DNA of 44,432 nt from Anaerolineae bacterium (GTDB taxonomy: Bacteria; Chloroflexota; Anaerolineae; Aggregatilineales; Phototrophicaceae), in NCBI GenBank assembly GCA_022825675.1, contig JAJDWK010000042.1:1-44432 (forward strand), written 5' to 3'. Under the pieces are notes generated by a model. That model was not told the DNA's origin. It did no database searches and worked only from the letters and a program-made list of their open reading frames with translations. This document shows positions 7,442-16,513 of this stretch, piece after piece. A program made the position numbers and the translations under genes. The first letter of the stretch is position 1; every line of letters begins with the position of its first letter.

Positions 7442-9280
7442 TTGCGCCCCCGCGTGAAGGCGGCTAAAGTGGCGCTGTCGCCTCCAAGAGCTTCCGCCTC
7501 GGGTTTCAACGCTGTGAGCTTGCCTTTCCGCTCGGCGCTGCGCCAGCACCTCGCCTTTGTCTGTGTTGTCCCGCTGCTTATAGTGGCGCTGACGCTGCCG
7601 GCAGCGCCGCAGCTGCTGGATGCGCAGAGCCTCTGGCTGCCTACCGATTCTGACGACCACTGGTTTCAGCTGTGGAATACCTGGTATTTCAAGCGCTTGC
7701 TGGCGGGGCAGGGGCAGCCGCTCTGGACAGATTTGCAATTTCATCCCCTGGGCATGTCGCTCGCCTTCCATGTCATCAGCCTGCCCTACGCGATTGTTTC
7801 CGCTCTCCTCCAGCTGATTTTGCCGCCACTCAACGCGCACAGCCTCAGCTGGATGGCAATTCTATTGTTGAACAGCCTGTCCGCCTACCTCTGCCTGCTG
7901 CGGCTGAGCCATGACCGGCGCGCCGCCCTGGTCGGGGCGGTTGTATTCGCGCTCAACCCGTTCACGCTCGCCAACCCACAACACCCGGAACTCTATACGC
8001 TGTTCACAGTGCCGCCCGCGCTGGCATGCTTCTGGCTGGGGCTGGAGCGGCGGCGCTGGCAATTGCTGGCTTGGGCGGGGCTGTGGCTGGGCATCAGCGC
8101 TTACATCGGCTTGTATACTTTTCTCTGCCTGCTGCTCAGCCTGCCGCTATTGGGGCTTTTCCAACTGCCGCGGCGCTGGCGGGATATGCGCGCCTGGCGC
8201 GGGCTGTTGGCGCTGCTGCTGCTGGCGGGCGCGCTCAGCGCGCCGCGCATCAGCCCGATGCTGGCGGACAGCGCCCAATTCAGCGAGGCGCTGGACAAAT
8301 CTTCCGACAGGGCACTCAGCACCGACCTGCTGGCATTTGCGCTGAGCGCGCGCCACCCGCTCACTCAGCAGTTCGCGGCTGATAGTATCAGCGAATGGAC
8401 TGCCAATGTTGATGACCGCGCCTATTTGGGGCTGCTGCCGCTGGCGCTCATCGCGCTGGGGCTGGCGCGCCGGCGGCAGTATCAGGCGCGCGCCTGGCTG
8501 AGTGTGCTGCTGCTTTTCTTTCTGCTGCGGCTGGGAACTTCGCTGCAAATCGCGGGCGCGCAATATGCCGATATTCCGCTGCCCAAGCACTATGCCGAGA
8601 GCCTGCTGCCCTGGCTTTTCCGCCCCTTTTGGAACCCCGCCAACTTCCATATTGGCATGCTTTTCCCGATGGCGGCGCTGGTCGCCAAGGCGCTGCCGCT
8701 TTTGAAGCGGCGCCGCCACCCGCGGCTGGGGCGGGCGCTGCCCTTGCTGCTGATAGCGCTCATCGCCTTTGAGTATTATGGCGCGCTGGAAAATCCCGTC
8801 AGCTTGCCGGCAGGGCAACTGGACTACATCGAGTGGCTGGCGGCGGAAGAGCGGCAAGAGGCGATACATCTCATCAACCTGCCCTTTGGGCGGCGTCAGT
8901 CCAAATATTACAGCTTTATCCAGACGCTGACGGGTTACCCGCATGCCGAAGGCGTCGCCAACCGCCTGCCCCGCGAAGCCTATGCTTTCATCGAGGGCAA
9001 CGCGGTTTTGCGGGCTTGGCGCGCGCGCCAGGCATTGCCCTGCAATTCCAGCACCGGGCGTGATGCGCTGGCGGCGCTGCAAGAGCTGGAAGCGGTCGGC
9101 TTCACGCATGTTGTCGCGCATCGTGGCTGGATAGCGCCTGAGCGCATCTTCAGCGCGGACAGCGGGCTGGCAGCCGCCTATCACGATGATTTCGTGACGA
9201 TTTACCGCCTGGAAACGCTGCTTCAAAACTGCGCCAGCAAGGCTTCCCCGCGGCAGAATACAAACCAGGGGGAGGCATAA
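7442..9280 (+). CDS. Polytopic GT-C/YfhO-like membrane protein, paralogue 1
   Basis: Large inner-membrane protein (up to 612 aa) with about ten or more hydrophobic helices in residues 30-430, then a soluble C-terminal part (about 440-600). The first extracytoplasmic loop contains PTDSDDHWFQLWNTWY, an acidic pair followed by tryptophans as seen in lipid-linked-sugar glycosyltransferases of the GT-C fold. The start is uncertain: the frame opens with TTG at 7442 and GTG codons follow near 7454 and 7515; there is no ATG and no clear ribosome site. It directly precedes a paralogue with the same layout. Likely role is transfer of a sugar from a lipid carrier to an extracytoplasmic acceptor, but this is inference from fold and loop only. 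Confidence 0.7.
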   Translation: MRPRVKAAKVALSPPRASASGFNAVSLPFRSALRQHLAFVCVVPLLIVALTLPAAPQLLDAQSLWLPTDSDDHWFQLWNTWYFKRLLAGQGQPLWTDLQFHPLGMSLAFHVISLPYAIVSALLQLILPPLNAHSLSWMAILLLNSLSAYLCLLRLSHDRRAALVGAVVFALNPFTLANPQHPELYTLFTVPPALACFWLGLERRRWQLLAWAGLWLGISAYIGLYTFLCLLLSLPLLGLFQLPRRWRDMRAWRGLLALLLLAGALSAPRISPMLADSAQFSEALDKSSDRALSTDLLAFALSARHPLTQQFAADSISEWTANVDDRAYLGLLPLALIALGLARRRQYQARAWLSVLLLFFLLRLGTSLQIAGAQYADIPLPKHYAESLLPWLFRPFWNPANFHIGMLFPMAALVAKALPLLKRRRHPRLGRALPLLLIALIAFEYYGALENPVSLPAGQLDYIEWLAAEERQEAIHLINLPFGRRQSKYYSFIQTLTGYPHAEGVANRLPREAYAFIEGNAVLRAWRARQALPCNSSTGRDALAALQELEAVGFTHVVAHRGWIAPERIFSADSGLAAAYHDDFVTIYRLETLLQNCASKASPRQNTNQGEA

Positions 9281-9281
9281 A

Positions 9282-11762
9282 GTGCTTACTCGCCTCCGCC
9301 AAGCCGCGCGCGCGCATCGGCATTTTTTCCTGGTCATCATCCCGCTGACCATCATCATGACATTGCCCGCCGCCAGCCATGCCGCCGCGGGCGCTGCCAT
9401 GCGCCTGCCGACGCGCAACACCGATATTTGGATGAAAGTCTGGGACGCCTGGCATTTGCGGCGGGCGCTGGCGGGCGAAGCCGAGCTTTTTTCTAGCGAT
9501 GCCCTCTTTTACCCGCGGGGATTATCGCTCGCCTATCAGAACTTCAGCCTGCCGCACATGCTCACGGTCAACGCGCTGGCGCTGGTCTTGCCGCTGGGCA
9601 GCGCCTTGAATATCGCCTATATGCTCATCGTTTTTGCCGCCGCCGCCAGCGCCTACCTCTGCATCGGCTATTTCCTGCGTGACCCATGGCTGGCGCTGCT
9701 GGGCGCGGTCATCTTCGGCTTCAGCCAACATGTTACGCGCCATTTCCCGCACCCGGATGTCAATTTGATCGTGACCTTGCCGCTCTCGCTCTATTTCTTC
9801 CAACGCGGGCTGGACGAAAATCGCTGGCGCTGGCTGCTCGCTTGCGGCTTGACCATCGGGCTCACCGCCTTTTTCAGCATCTACATCCTGGTCTGCGCCG
9901 CGCTGGCGCTGGGCGTCTTTATGCTGGGCGCGGCGCTGTCCCGCTGGCGCTCGCCGCGTTTTTGGCTGATGCTGGCGGCAGTGATTCTCGTCAGCGCGCT
10001 GATAGCCGCCCCGCGCCTCGCCCCGATGCTGCTGCCGCCACAAAACCTGGGCGCGGCGCTGGAGAAAAATGTCGGCGGCGAAACCGGCAACGACCTGCTC
10101 GCCTATTTCATAAATTATCAGCATCCAATCCTGACGCCGCTGCAAAGCGCCCTTTTTAACGCGAAACCGCCGCCGCTCTTGCCGCAGACGAGTTATCTGG
10201 GCTACCTCCCGCTGCTGTTGATTGCGGCCGGGCTGGCGCGGCGTGATTACCGCCGCCGCATCCTCGGCTGGCTGGGCATGGCGCTGCCCTTCTTCCTGCT
10301 GAGATTGGGCACGGCGCTGCGCGTCAACACGGCGCTCTACCCCGAAGTGCCGCTGCCAAAAGCCTTCCTGGACGATATGCTGCCGCTGCTCTTCAAGCCC
10401 TTTCACGCGGCGGACCATTTTCAAATGGGGCTGCTGCTGCCGCTGGCGCTGATGGCGGGTTATGGTTTCAAAGCGCTCTGGGGCGCCCGCCCGCCGCGGC
10501 AGCGCGCCGTGCTGGCGCTGGCATGCCTCGGCATCATCGCCTTTGAATACGCGGGCACGAGCGCCACCCGCGAAATCCCGCAGCAGCAGCTTGCTTATAT
10601 CGACTGGCTGGCGGCGGATTCTCAAGCGGATGCTCAGGAAGAAATTCGGCTAATCAACCTGCCGCTGGGGCGGCAGCCCTCAAAATGGTATGCCTTTTAC
10701 CAGGCGCGCAGCGGCTACCCCCATGCCGAGGGGCTGAGCGGGCGCACGGATGCCGCCGCCTACCAATACATCGACGACAATCTTTTGCTCAGCGCCTGGC
10801 GCGGCGGCAACAGCATCCTCTGCGCCCCGCTCAACGAAGCCCGCTATCGCGCCGCGCTGCGCCAGCTGCAAGCGGATGGCTTCAGCCACATTGTCTGGCA
10901 TCACAGGCTGGAGCGGGCGGGGCAAGTCGCCAGCAGCTTCCAAAATGTTGCCGCCGCCTATGAAGACCGCTTCGTCAGCATCTTCCGCCTCGCTGATCTA
11001 AGCGCGAGCTGCCACCATTCCCCCGCGCTCAGCGGCGCTATGCTGGCGGGTGCCGCCCTGCCCAGCCCGGGGCAAGCCGCCCTGCTGCGCATCGAAGCGG
11101 CGGAAGACTCTACCGCCACCCTGCTGGGGCAGCACGATATTTTCGAAATCCGCCTGGAAGAACTGGGCGAAAGCGCGCAGGCTGCTATCGCCGCCAACAG
11201 CGTGATGCTGCTGGTCTACCCGCCCGCCGAAACTTCAGCCGCCGTTCTCGCCAGCTATCGGGATTGGCTGAGCCGCCACTTCGATTTCTGCGGTCCCCTG
11301 CCGGCGGGGGCGGCTGGCTGGCGCGCCGAGTACGCCATCCGCGCTGGTTACCCCTGCGCGCTGGGGCTGACGGCGCAGCCGCTGGCGGTTGACTATGACA
11401 ATGGCATGGCGCTGGCGAATGCGCTCAGCGCGCGCGAAGGTGATACGCTCAAACTCTATCTGATGTGGGCGGCGCTGCCGCGGGCGGCTTATGCCTTTTC
11501 CCTGCAAATTATGGATGCCGCGGGCGCGCGCCTGCTGGGGGCGGATTTCACCTTCCAGCACGAGGCGCTCAGCCAAGGGGCGCTGGAGCTGTCGCCGCTG
11601 CCGCCGGGCAGCTACAGCGTCAATCTCATCGTCTACGAGTATGCGACTGGCATCACCCTGCCGGGCAGAATCCGCAGCAGCGGCACCCGCTTTGAGCGCG
11701 CGCTGAAGCTGGACACGCTGACGATTGAAGATGCTGCTGAAGCTGTTGAAGCGGGCGCTTAG
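9282..11762 (+). CDS. Polytopic GT-C/YfhO-like membrane protein, paralogue 2, with C-terminal beta domain
   Basis: Membrane protein of 826 aa whose first ~550 residues follow paralogue 1 closely in order and motifs (PTRNTDIWMKVWDAWH versus PTDSDDHWFQLWNTWY; LINLPLGRQPSKWYAF versus LINLPFGRRQSKYYSF; SGYPHAEG versus TGYPHAEG). About 250 extra C-terminal residues follow, including a beta-rich segment (GDTLKLYLMWAAL ... LSPLPPGSYSVNLIVYEY) of a type common at the end of Chloroflexota glycosyltransferases. GTG start at 9282, with GGGGGAGG just upstream, one base after the stop of paralogue 1, so the two are cotranslated. Its stop overlaps by four bases the stop of the convergent amidotransferase-like gene. 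Confidence 0.75.
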   Translation: MLTRLRQAARAHRHFFLVIIPLTIIMTLPAASHAAAGAAMRLPTRNTDIWMKVWDAWHLRRALAGEAELFSSDALFYPRGLSLAYQNFSLPHMLTVNALALVLPLGSALNIAYMLIVFAAAASAYLCIGYFLRDPWLALLGAVIFGFSQHVTRHFPHPDVNLIVTLPLSLYFFQRGLDENRWRWLLACGLTIGLTAFFSIYILVCAALALGVFMLGAALSRWRSPRFWLMLAAVILVSALIAAPRLAPMLLPPQNLGAALEKNVGGETGNDLLAYFINYQHPILTPLQSALFNAKPPPLLPQTSYLGYLPLLLIAAGLARRDYRRRILGWLGMALPFFLLRLGTALRVNTALYPEVPLPKAFLDDMLPLLFKPFHAADHFQMGLLLPLALMAGYGFKALWGARPPRQRAVLALACLGIIAFEYAGTSATREIPQQQLAYIDWLAADSQADAQEEIRLINLPLGRQPSKWYAFYQARSGYPHAEGLSGRTDAAAYQYIDDNLLLSAWRGGNSILCAPLNEARYRAALRQLQADGFSHIVWHHRLERAGQVASSFQNVAAAYEDRFVSIFRLADLSASCHHSPALSGAMLAGAALPSPGQAALLRIEAAEDSTATLLGQHDIFEIRLEELGESAQAAIAANSVMLLVYPPAETSAAVLASYRDWLSRHFDFCGPLPAGAAGWRAEYAIRAGYPCALGLTAQPLAVDYDNGMALANALSAREGDTLKLYLMWAALPRAAYAFSLQIMDAAGARLLGADFTFQHEALSQGALELSPLPPGSYSVNLIVYEYATGITLPGRIRSSGTRFERALKLDTLTIEDAAEAVEAGA

Positions 11763-12502
11763 CCGAAGCGCCCCGCTTTTACGGCGCGCGCCTGCGCCAC
11801 CAGCGCGTCAAAGAGCGCCTGCTGGCTGCTGTCCTGCGCCGCCGTGACTTCCGGGTGCCATTGCACCGCAATCAGCCAGGGGTGCGCCGGCAGCTCCAGC
11901 GCTTCGATGATGCCGTCCTCCGCCCGCGCCACCACGCGCAAGCCCGCCCCCAGCGCTTTGACCGCTTGATGATGCCCGCTGGAAGTGCGCAGCGCCGTCC
12001 TGCCCATCACCGCGGCGATGAGGCTGTCCCGCTCGACATGCAAGTCTTGCATCGCCCACAGCCCGGCTTCATCGCGGTGGATATCCCGCTCGCGGATATC
12101 GGGGATGTGCTCGTAGAGGGTGCCGCCCGCCGCGACATTCAGCGCCTGCATGCCGCGGCAAATGCAGAGCAGCGGCATCTCCCGCGCCGCCAATTGCCGC
12201 CGCAGCAGCGTCAGCTCCGCCTGGTCACGCTCGCGGTCGAAGGGCAGCAGGTGCGGGTTGTGATGGTCGCCCGCGTATTCGGCGGGGTCGATATCGGTGC
12301 CGCCCGTGACGATGACGCCCTGCAGCAGCGGCAGCGCCTCGTCCCAGTCAGCGCCCGGCGGCAGTATCAGCGGCAGCCCGCCAGCGCGGCGCACCGCGTC
12401 GATGTAGGGCGCGGGCGTGCTGAAGAAAGCCTCATAATGCCGTGAGCGGATATAGCCTTCCGTCCGCCCGCCGCTGGTGATGCCGATGACTGGCTTTTTC
12501 AT
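11759..12502 (-). CDS. Gamma-glutamyl-gamma-aminobutyrate hydrolase family protein (peptidase C26)
   Basis: Class-I glutamine-amidotransferase-like hydrolase (PuuD-type), 247 aa, cytoplasmic. Family members cleave gamma-glutamyl bonds, as in gamma-glutamyl-GABA of the putrescine route. The catalytic nucleophile is C115 in LLCICRGMQALNV, with H216 and E218 in VQWHPE; the GVIVTGGTDIDP segment near 62-73 is characteristic. The frame is open upstream to 12730 but that part overlaps the PPOX gene and is not protein-like, so the ATG at 12502 (MKKPVIGITSGG) is chosen. It follows the PPOX gene on the same strand with a 34-base gap. No other polyamine genes are nearby, so the substrate is open. Confidence 0.9.
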   Translation of the reverse strand: MKKPVIGITSGGRTEGYIRSRHYEAFFSTPAPYIDAVRRAGGLPLILPPGADWDEALPLLQGVIVTGGTDIDPAEYAGDHHNPHLLPFDRERDQAELTLLRRQLAAREMPLLCICRGMQALNVAAGGTLYEHIPDIRERDIHRDEAGLWAMQDLHVERDSLIAAVMGRTALRTSSGHHQAVKALGAGLRVVARAEDGIIEALELPAHPWLIAVQWHPEVTAAQDSSQQALFDALVAQARAVKAGRFG

Positions 12503-12536
12503 GCGCGCTGCTTTCTCGGGAATTTGGGCGGCACCG

Positions 12537-12947
12537 CTACATCCCGTTGACGCGCGTCGGCTGAATTTTGTAGATGACGCGCGTTTCTTTGCCCTTGCCC
12601 TCGGGGTTGAAGGCGTAATAGTCCTCGTTGCCAGCGTATATACCCGACAGCTTGTTGATATGCGCGACGGCGGCATCGCCCTCAACAAAATCGACAACTT
12701 GCCCGCGGATTTCTGCCCAGTGGAAAGCATTTTCCGGGTCCAGCGCCAAAACCGTTACTTTGGGGTTGGCGCGGACATTCAGGTCTTTGCGCCGCCCCAC
12801 CGCCGAATTGATCCACACTTGCTCGCCTTCCAGGCTCGCCCAGACTGGCGTAACCTGCGGCTGCCCATCGGGGTTGCTGGTGGCGAAGGCGACCACAATC
12901 GGGCGCTCCAGCAGGTCTTTTAAGGAATCGGGAATTGCTGCCGACAT
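12537..12947 (-). CDS. PPOX-class flavin/F420-binding split-barrel protein
   Basis: Protein of 136 aa of the pyridoxamine-5'-phosphate-oxidase-like split-barrel family, typical of the short FMN- or F420-dependent class. Visible hallmarks are the first strand pair VVAFATSNPDGQPQVTPVW, WINSAVGRRKDLNVRANPKV (cofactor phosphate contacts) and the closing TRVIYKIQPTRVNGM strand. A ribosome site GGAGAA lies seven bases before the ATG at 12947. It probably forms a transcription unit with the C26 hydrolase downstream. The cofactor (FMN, F420 or heme) cannot be settled by eye. Confidence 0.85.
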   Translation of the reverse strand: MSAAIPDSLKDLLERPIVVAFATSNPDGQPQVTPVWASLEGEQVWINSAVGRRKDLNVRANPKVTVLALDPENAFHWAEIRGQVVDFVEGDAAVAHINKLSGIYAGNEDYYAFNPEGKGKETRVIYKIQPTRVNGM

Positions 12948-12995
12948 CGTTCAGTTCTCCAATATGCGGTCTTTCTTACAGTATAGCCGCTGCGC

Positions 12996-14366
12996 TCACG
13001 GGATGGCAGTCTCATCATCGAGCGCGGGGGCGGGCTCGTTGGTTTCGGTCGCCTCCCGCGGGGCGTCTTCGTTTGCCGCCTGCTGCGGGGAGAGCATATC
13101 CGCCAGCAGGCTGGCGATATCCGCCGCCAGACGGCGCTTGAATTCGCGGTAGGTTTCGCCCGGCAGCTGCCCGTTGAGCGTATAGCTGAACTGTTCGGGC
13201 AAGCGCGCGCCCGTCGCCGCCAATTCCGGCTGCCACTGGTCGATGCGGTGCCAGGCATCGCTGCGATACTGATACAGCTCAAAGAGCACACGCGCCGCTT
13301 CCGCCTGCCCTTCCAGGCGCATCTCAAGCGCCAGCCAGAGCGATGCGTTCTGCTTCTCGACGCCGGAAAGCGCCCGCCGGCTCAAGCGCTTGGCGATAGG
13401 CGTCAGCGCCCGATTTAATTCGGCGCTGTCCAACTGGCTTGCCCGCCGTATCACGCGGTTGAGCGCCCGCAGGAGGCTGCGCGGCATCACCACTTCGCTG
13501 CGGCTGATGCGCCCGTAGATGTCGTATTGCACCGTGCGCATAGCCACAAAGCTCCAAGCGCCCAGCACGGTGCCTTCGCGGTCGGTCAGCCGCTTTATCA
13601 CCGTCACCTGGTCGGGCGCGCGCGCGGCGCTGATGCGGCTGTTCTGGGCGTGATACTGCCAATTCTGCCGCCGCCCCGCTGTCGAATCGGGGTCTTGCCA
13701 ACTGTTGAGCGCGTAGGGCGGCTGCCAGGGCTCAAACTTGGGCGGACGCCGGAATATCAGCCGCAGCGCCAGGCTCAGCAGCCACAGGCAGAAGAGCGCC
13801 AGCAGCAAGCCGACCAGCCGCAGCAAAAGCGCCGCCGGGCTGTAGAATGCGCCGTTGACTTCGATGCCGCCATCGCGGAAGTTGATGCCGATATTCAGCA
13901 GCGGCAGGAAGAAGTCATATTCTGGCTCGGCGGCGGCAGCGGGCCCCGCTGGCCGCTCCAGCCCCGCGCGGGCGCTGTTGATGAGAATCGCTTGAATGTT
14001 GTTGCGGGATATCGGGCTGCCCGCCAGCTCATATTGGTCGATGCCCGCCTCGATTGTGAAGGACAGGGCTTCCGCCGGCAGCTCGCCCAGCGGCAGCTCC
14101 AGACGGAAGTCGCGCGATTCCCCCGCTGCCAGCGGCGGCAGCGCCGCCTGCACGGCGATGCGTCCGCTGCGGTCATCGCTGATGACAATTTGCGTGGCTT
14201 CGGCAGCGGCGCCACCCTGGTTGCTGACGGTGAAGCGTATTTCCGCGCTGGCGCCAGCGGGCGCATAGCTGACGCTGGGCAAAGAAATGGCATAATCCCG
14301 CGGCACCTGCGCGGCAGCGCCGAGACTACAAAAGAAGAGGATGAGTATCAGCTGCCGCCGCATCAT
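12996..14366 (-). CDS. Membrane-anchored protein with N-terminal beta (CARDB-like) domain, unknown function
   Basis: Protein of 456 aa with no recognised family as a whole. A signal peptide (RRQLILILFFCSLGAAA) is followed by a beta-rich extracytoplasmic domain at about 25-120 that resembles CARDB/NEW3 domains (YAPAGASAEIRFTVSNQGG ... LPPLAAGESRDFRLELPLG). Residues about 165-200 hold a single strong transmembrane segment (LLLRLVGLLLALFCLWLLSLAL). A cytoplasmic, Arg-rich helical domain of about 250 residues follows, ending in an acidic Pro/Glu tail. The topology suggests an envelope sensor or scaffold. The ATG at 14366 is followed at once by another ATG. It lies upstream of the PPOX gene on the same strand, 48 bases away. 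Confidence 0.65.
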   Translation of the reverse strand: MMRRQLILILFFCSLGAAAQVPRDYAISLPSVSYAPAGASAEIRFTVSNQGGAAAEATQIVISDDRSGRIAVQAALPPLAAGESRDFRLELPLGELPAEALSFTIEAGIDQYELAGSPISRNNIQAILINSARAGLERPAGPAAAAEPEYDFFLPLLNIGINFRDGGIEVNGAFYSPAALLLRLVGLLLALFCLWLLSLALRLIFRRPPKFEPWQPPYALNSWQDPDSTAGRRQNWQYHAQNSRISAARAPDQVTVIKRLTDREGTVLGAWSFVAMRTVQYDIYGRISRSEVVMPRSLLRALNRVIRRASQLDSAELNRALTPIAKRLSRRALSGVEKQNASLWLALEMRLEGQAEAARVLFELYQYRSDAWHRIDQWQPELAATGARLPEQFSYTLNGQLPGETYREFKRRLAADIASLLADMLSPQQAANEDAPREATETNEPAPALDDETAIP

Positions 14367-14419
14367 GCGCTGCGCCCGAAGCCTGTCTTGACGCCAGCGG
14401 TCGCGTCCGCTGGAACTGG

Positions 14420-14448
14420 AATACGCTGCCCTGTGCCTGTACTATAAT
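14420..14448 (+). promoter_or_regulatory. Putative sigma-70 -10 element upstream of the UDG-like gene
   Basis: A perfect TATAAT lies at 14443-14448, 45 bases before the ATG at 14493, in the short divergent gap. No good -35 match is seen at the right distance (the region reads AATACG), so the call rests on the -10 box and position. Confidence 0.4.
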
Positions 14449-14492
14449 GCCGAAAGCCGCTTAATTCAATTCAACTGGGCGGGCACCCCGCT

Positions 14493-15155
14493 ATGCCAGG
14501 CAGAATACCCACCGAAAAGGACATTGACGCGCTGCTGCGCGCCCTCTCCCGCGCCGAGCTGGCGGCGGACGCCTTTAACCAATACGCTCTCGGCGATGCC
14601 AACAACGCGCTGCGGCAGGATAATCTGCGACGCTACCTGCGGCTGATGGCGGCGCGGGCGCCACGAACTTTGCTGGTGATGGAAGCGCCCGGCTACCGCG
14701 GCTGCCGCTTGACCGGCGTCCCGGTCACCAGCCGCAAAATCTTGCTGGAAGGCGCGCCGCCGCTGCCGATTTTCGGCATACATGCCGGCTTCCGCGATGT
14801 GAAGGACGCCGGCTTCGAGCGTGTGTATGGCGAGCAATCCGCCACTATCGTCTGGCGCGCGCTGGGGGATTTGGGCGCGCTGCCCCTCATCTGGAACAGC
14901 TTCCCCTTTCATCCGCACAAAGCCGGGCAGCCGCGCAGCAATCGCAAGCCGCGCGCGGGCGAGCTGGCGCTGGGAACGGGCTTCCTGCAGCGGATTCTTG
15001 CGCTTTGGCATATCGAGCAGGTCGCCGCGGTGGGCAATGTCGCGCATGATACTTTGCGCGCGCTGGGGCGTGATTGCGTCAAGCTGCGGCACCCGGCGCA
15101 TGGCGGCAAAAAAGCATTTGTCAGCGGCTTAAACGCGCTGCTCTCAGCTGGCTGA
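14493..15155 (+). CDS. Uracil-DNA glycosylase-superfamily protein
   Basis: Protein of 220 aa with the segments of the UDG fold in order: MEAPGYRGCRLTGVPVTSRK near residues 63-82 in place of the catalytic-water loop, IWNSFPFHPH near 133-142, and the C-terminal LRHPAHGG near 198-205, where the classical families have HPS. It should recognise and excise uracil or a related damaged base, but none of the family 1-5 motifs matches exactly, so activity is inferred from fold. ATG start at 14493. It converges on the EthD-like gene and their ends overlap by 12 bases. Confidence 0.78.
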   Translation: MPGRIPTEKDIDALLRALSRAELAADAFNQYALGDANNALRQDNLRRYLRLMAARAPRTLLVMEAPGYRGCRLTGVPVTSRKILLEGAPPLPIFGIHAGFRDVKDAGFERVYGEQSATIVWRALGDLGALPLIWNSFPFHPHKAGQPRSNRKPRAGELALGTGFLQRILALWHIEQVAAVGNVAHDTLRALGRDCVKLRHPAHGGKKAFVSGLNALLSAG

Positions 15156-15518
15156 TGGCGCGCCCGCCTCAGCATCAGAACTGTCTTCCTGGCTGGGCGC
15201 TGGCGTACTGCCGCCAGCTTCTTCATAGACATCCGCCACCAGCCAATCAAAAGCGCCATCAGGCAAGCGTCTGAGCTCTCTGCCCGCTTCTTGACCGCTG
15301 TCGGTGTTCAAAGCCGCTTCCTGGATTTCCCGCGAATCGAAATACAGCTCGAGGATGCGATAGAACTCGGGCGCGCCGTTGTAGCCATAAGTGGGGTGGA
15401 TGACCTGGCGGCGGGCAATATCGGGGATGCGCTCGACCAAACCCAGGAAATCCGCATAAAAATTTTCAAAGCTGTTGATGTCTTCCGGCTGACGGAAGAG
15501 CAGCATGAACTTAATCAT
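15144..15518 (-). CDS. EthD-like dimeric alpha/beta-barrel protein
   Basis: Small protein of 124 aa. The first ~100 residues look like the EthD/dimeric ferredoxin-like fold: KFMLLFRQPEDINSFENFYAD, then HPTYGYNGAPEFYRILELYF and the closing DGAFDWLVADVYEE. EthD-type proteins are small accessory or catalytic proteins acting on hydrophobic substrates. The last ~25 residues are a low-complexity Ser/Ala/acidic tail. The ATG at 15518 starts MIKFMLLF, typical of the family. Convergent with the UDG-like gene and upstream of nothing on its strand; it is not obviously part of the ABC operon that follows. Confidence 0.65.
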   Translation of the reverse strand: MIKFMLLFRQPEDINSFENFYADFLGLVERIPDIARRQVIHPTYGYNGAPEFYRILELYFDSREIQEAALNTDSGQEAGRELRRLPDGAFDWLVADVYEEAGGSTPAPSQEDSSDAEAGAPSAS

Positions 15519-15618
15519 CGGCGCTGGCTGTCATCCCTACTGTTAGCGTGTACCATACGAAACCTGCGGCGGATATGCAAGGGGGCGGGCGCGGCAATAC
15601 AGAATCCCAGCCGCCGCG

Positions 15619-16509
15619 TCAGGAAACGCGCGGCGCATTGCGCCCGCTCGCATAACCGCGCAGGGTGACGAAGAAAATGGTAGCGGCGAAAGGCAGCATC
15701 AAGATGAACTGGCGCGGCACATTGCTCGCGCCGGCATAAATCTGGCTGTTGATGCCGACGGCGTTCGCCAAGCCAAAAAAGAGCCCCGCCAATGTCGTGC
15801 GGATGGGATCCAGCGAGCCAAAAAGTATCGCCGCCAGCGCGATGAAGCCGCGGCCATTGGTCATATTTTCGCTGAAAGCCGCCAAGCCGCCCACGGCAAG
15901 CTCCGCCCCCGCCAGCGCGCAGCAGATGCCCGTTATCAGCATCGCGTAGAGCTTGCTGCGGCTGATGTTGACGCCGGCGGCTTCCGCCGCGTAGGGGTAT
16001 TCGCCGATGGCGGCGAGCTGCAGCCCCAAGCGCGAGCGCCGCAGCAGCAGCCAGACAATCAACACAAAAAGCGGCAGCAGCCAGGCGAGCAGCGACAGCT
16101 CCGACACATAGGCGAGCAGCCCTTCCTGCGGTCCCACCACCGGTTGCGGCAGGCGCACCTGCGAGGTCATCGAGCCGCGTTTGTTGAAGAAGGCGCTCAT
16201 CAAAAAAGCGGTGCCGCCCACGCAGAGCGTCGTCAGCCCCAAGCCGGCGATGATCATATCGGCTTTGAGGCGGTCAATCAAAAACCAGTAGACCCAGGAC
16301 AGCAGCAAGTTCACGGCGATAGCGCCGCCGATGCCCAGCCAGACGGAGCCCAATGCCGAGCCGATGGCGACCGTCACAAAAGCGCCCGCCAGCATCAGCC
16401 CCTCGATGCCGATGTGAAAGATGCCGGCGCGCACCGAAAACAGCCCGCCCAAGCCGGCAAATATCAAGGGCACCGACAAGCGGATGGTGGTGACGACAAA
16501 TTGCTCCAC
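15619..16509 (-). CDS. BMP-type ABC transporter, permease 2
   Basis: Inner-membrane permease of the branched-chain/ribose permease family as found in nucleoside (BmpA-type) importers, about 296 aa from the GTG at 16509. The frame is open further upstream to 16668, but that overlaps permease 1. The GTG sits just after the permease 1 stop, with GCGAGG upstream. Conserved blocks are GLFSVRAGIFHIGIEGLMLAGAF and GRGFIALAAILFGSLDPIRT near the end, which match YufQ/RfuD-type permeases. It pairs with permease 1 to form the channel. Last gene of a four-gene operon (binding protein, ATPase, permease 1, permease 2). Confidence 0.9.
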   Translation of the reverse strand: MEQFVVTTIRLSVPLIFAGLGGLFSVRAGIFHIGIEGLMLAGAFVTVAIGSALGSVWLGIGGAIAVNLLLSWVYWFLIDRLKADMIIAGLGLTTLCVGGTAFLMSAFFNKRGSMTSQVRLPQPVVGPQEGLLAYVSELSLLAWLLPLFVLIVWLLLRRSRLGLQLAAIGEYPYAAEAAGVNISRSKLYAMLITGICCALAGAELAVGGLAAFSENMTNGRGFIALAAILFGSLDPIRTTLAGLFFGLANAVGINSQIYAGASNVPRQFILMLPFAATIFFVTLRGYASGRNAPRVS

Positions 16510-16513
16510 GCGC

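Noticed and set aside
8147..10625. Two long minus-strand frames over the GT-C-like genes
   Set aside because: Gln/Arg-rich shadow translations, with no ribosome sites or hydrophobic pattern.
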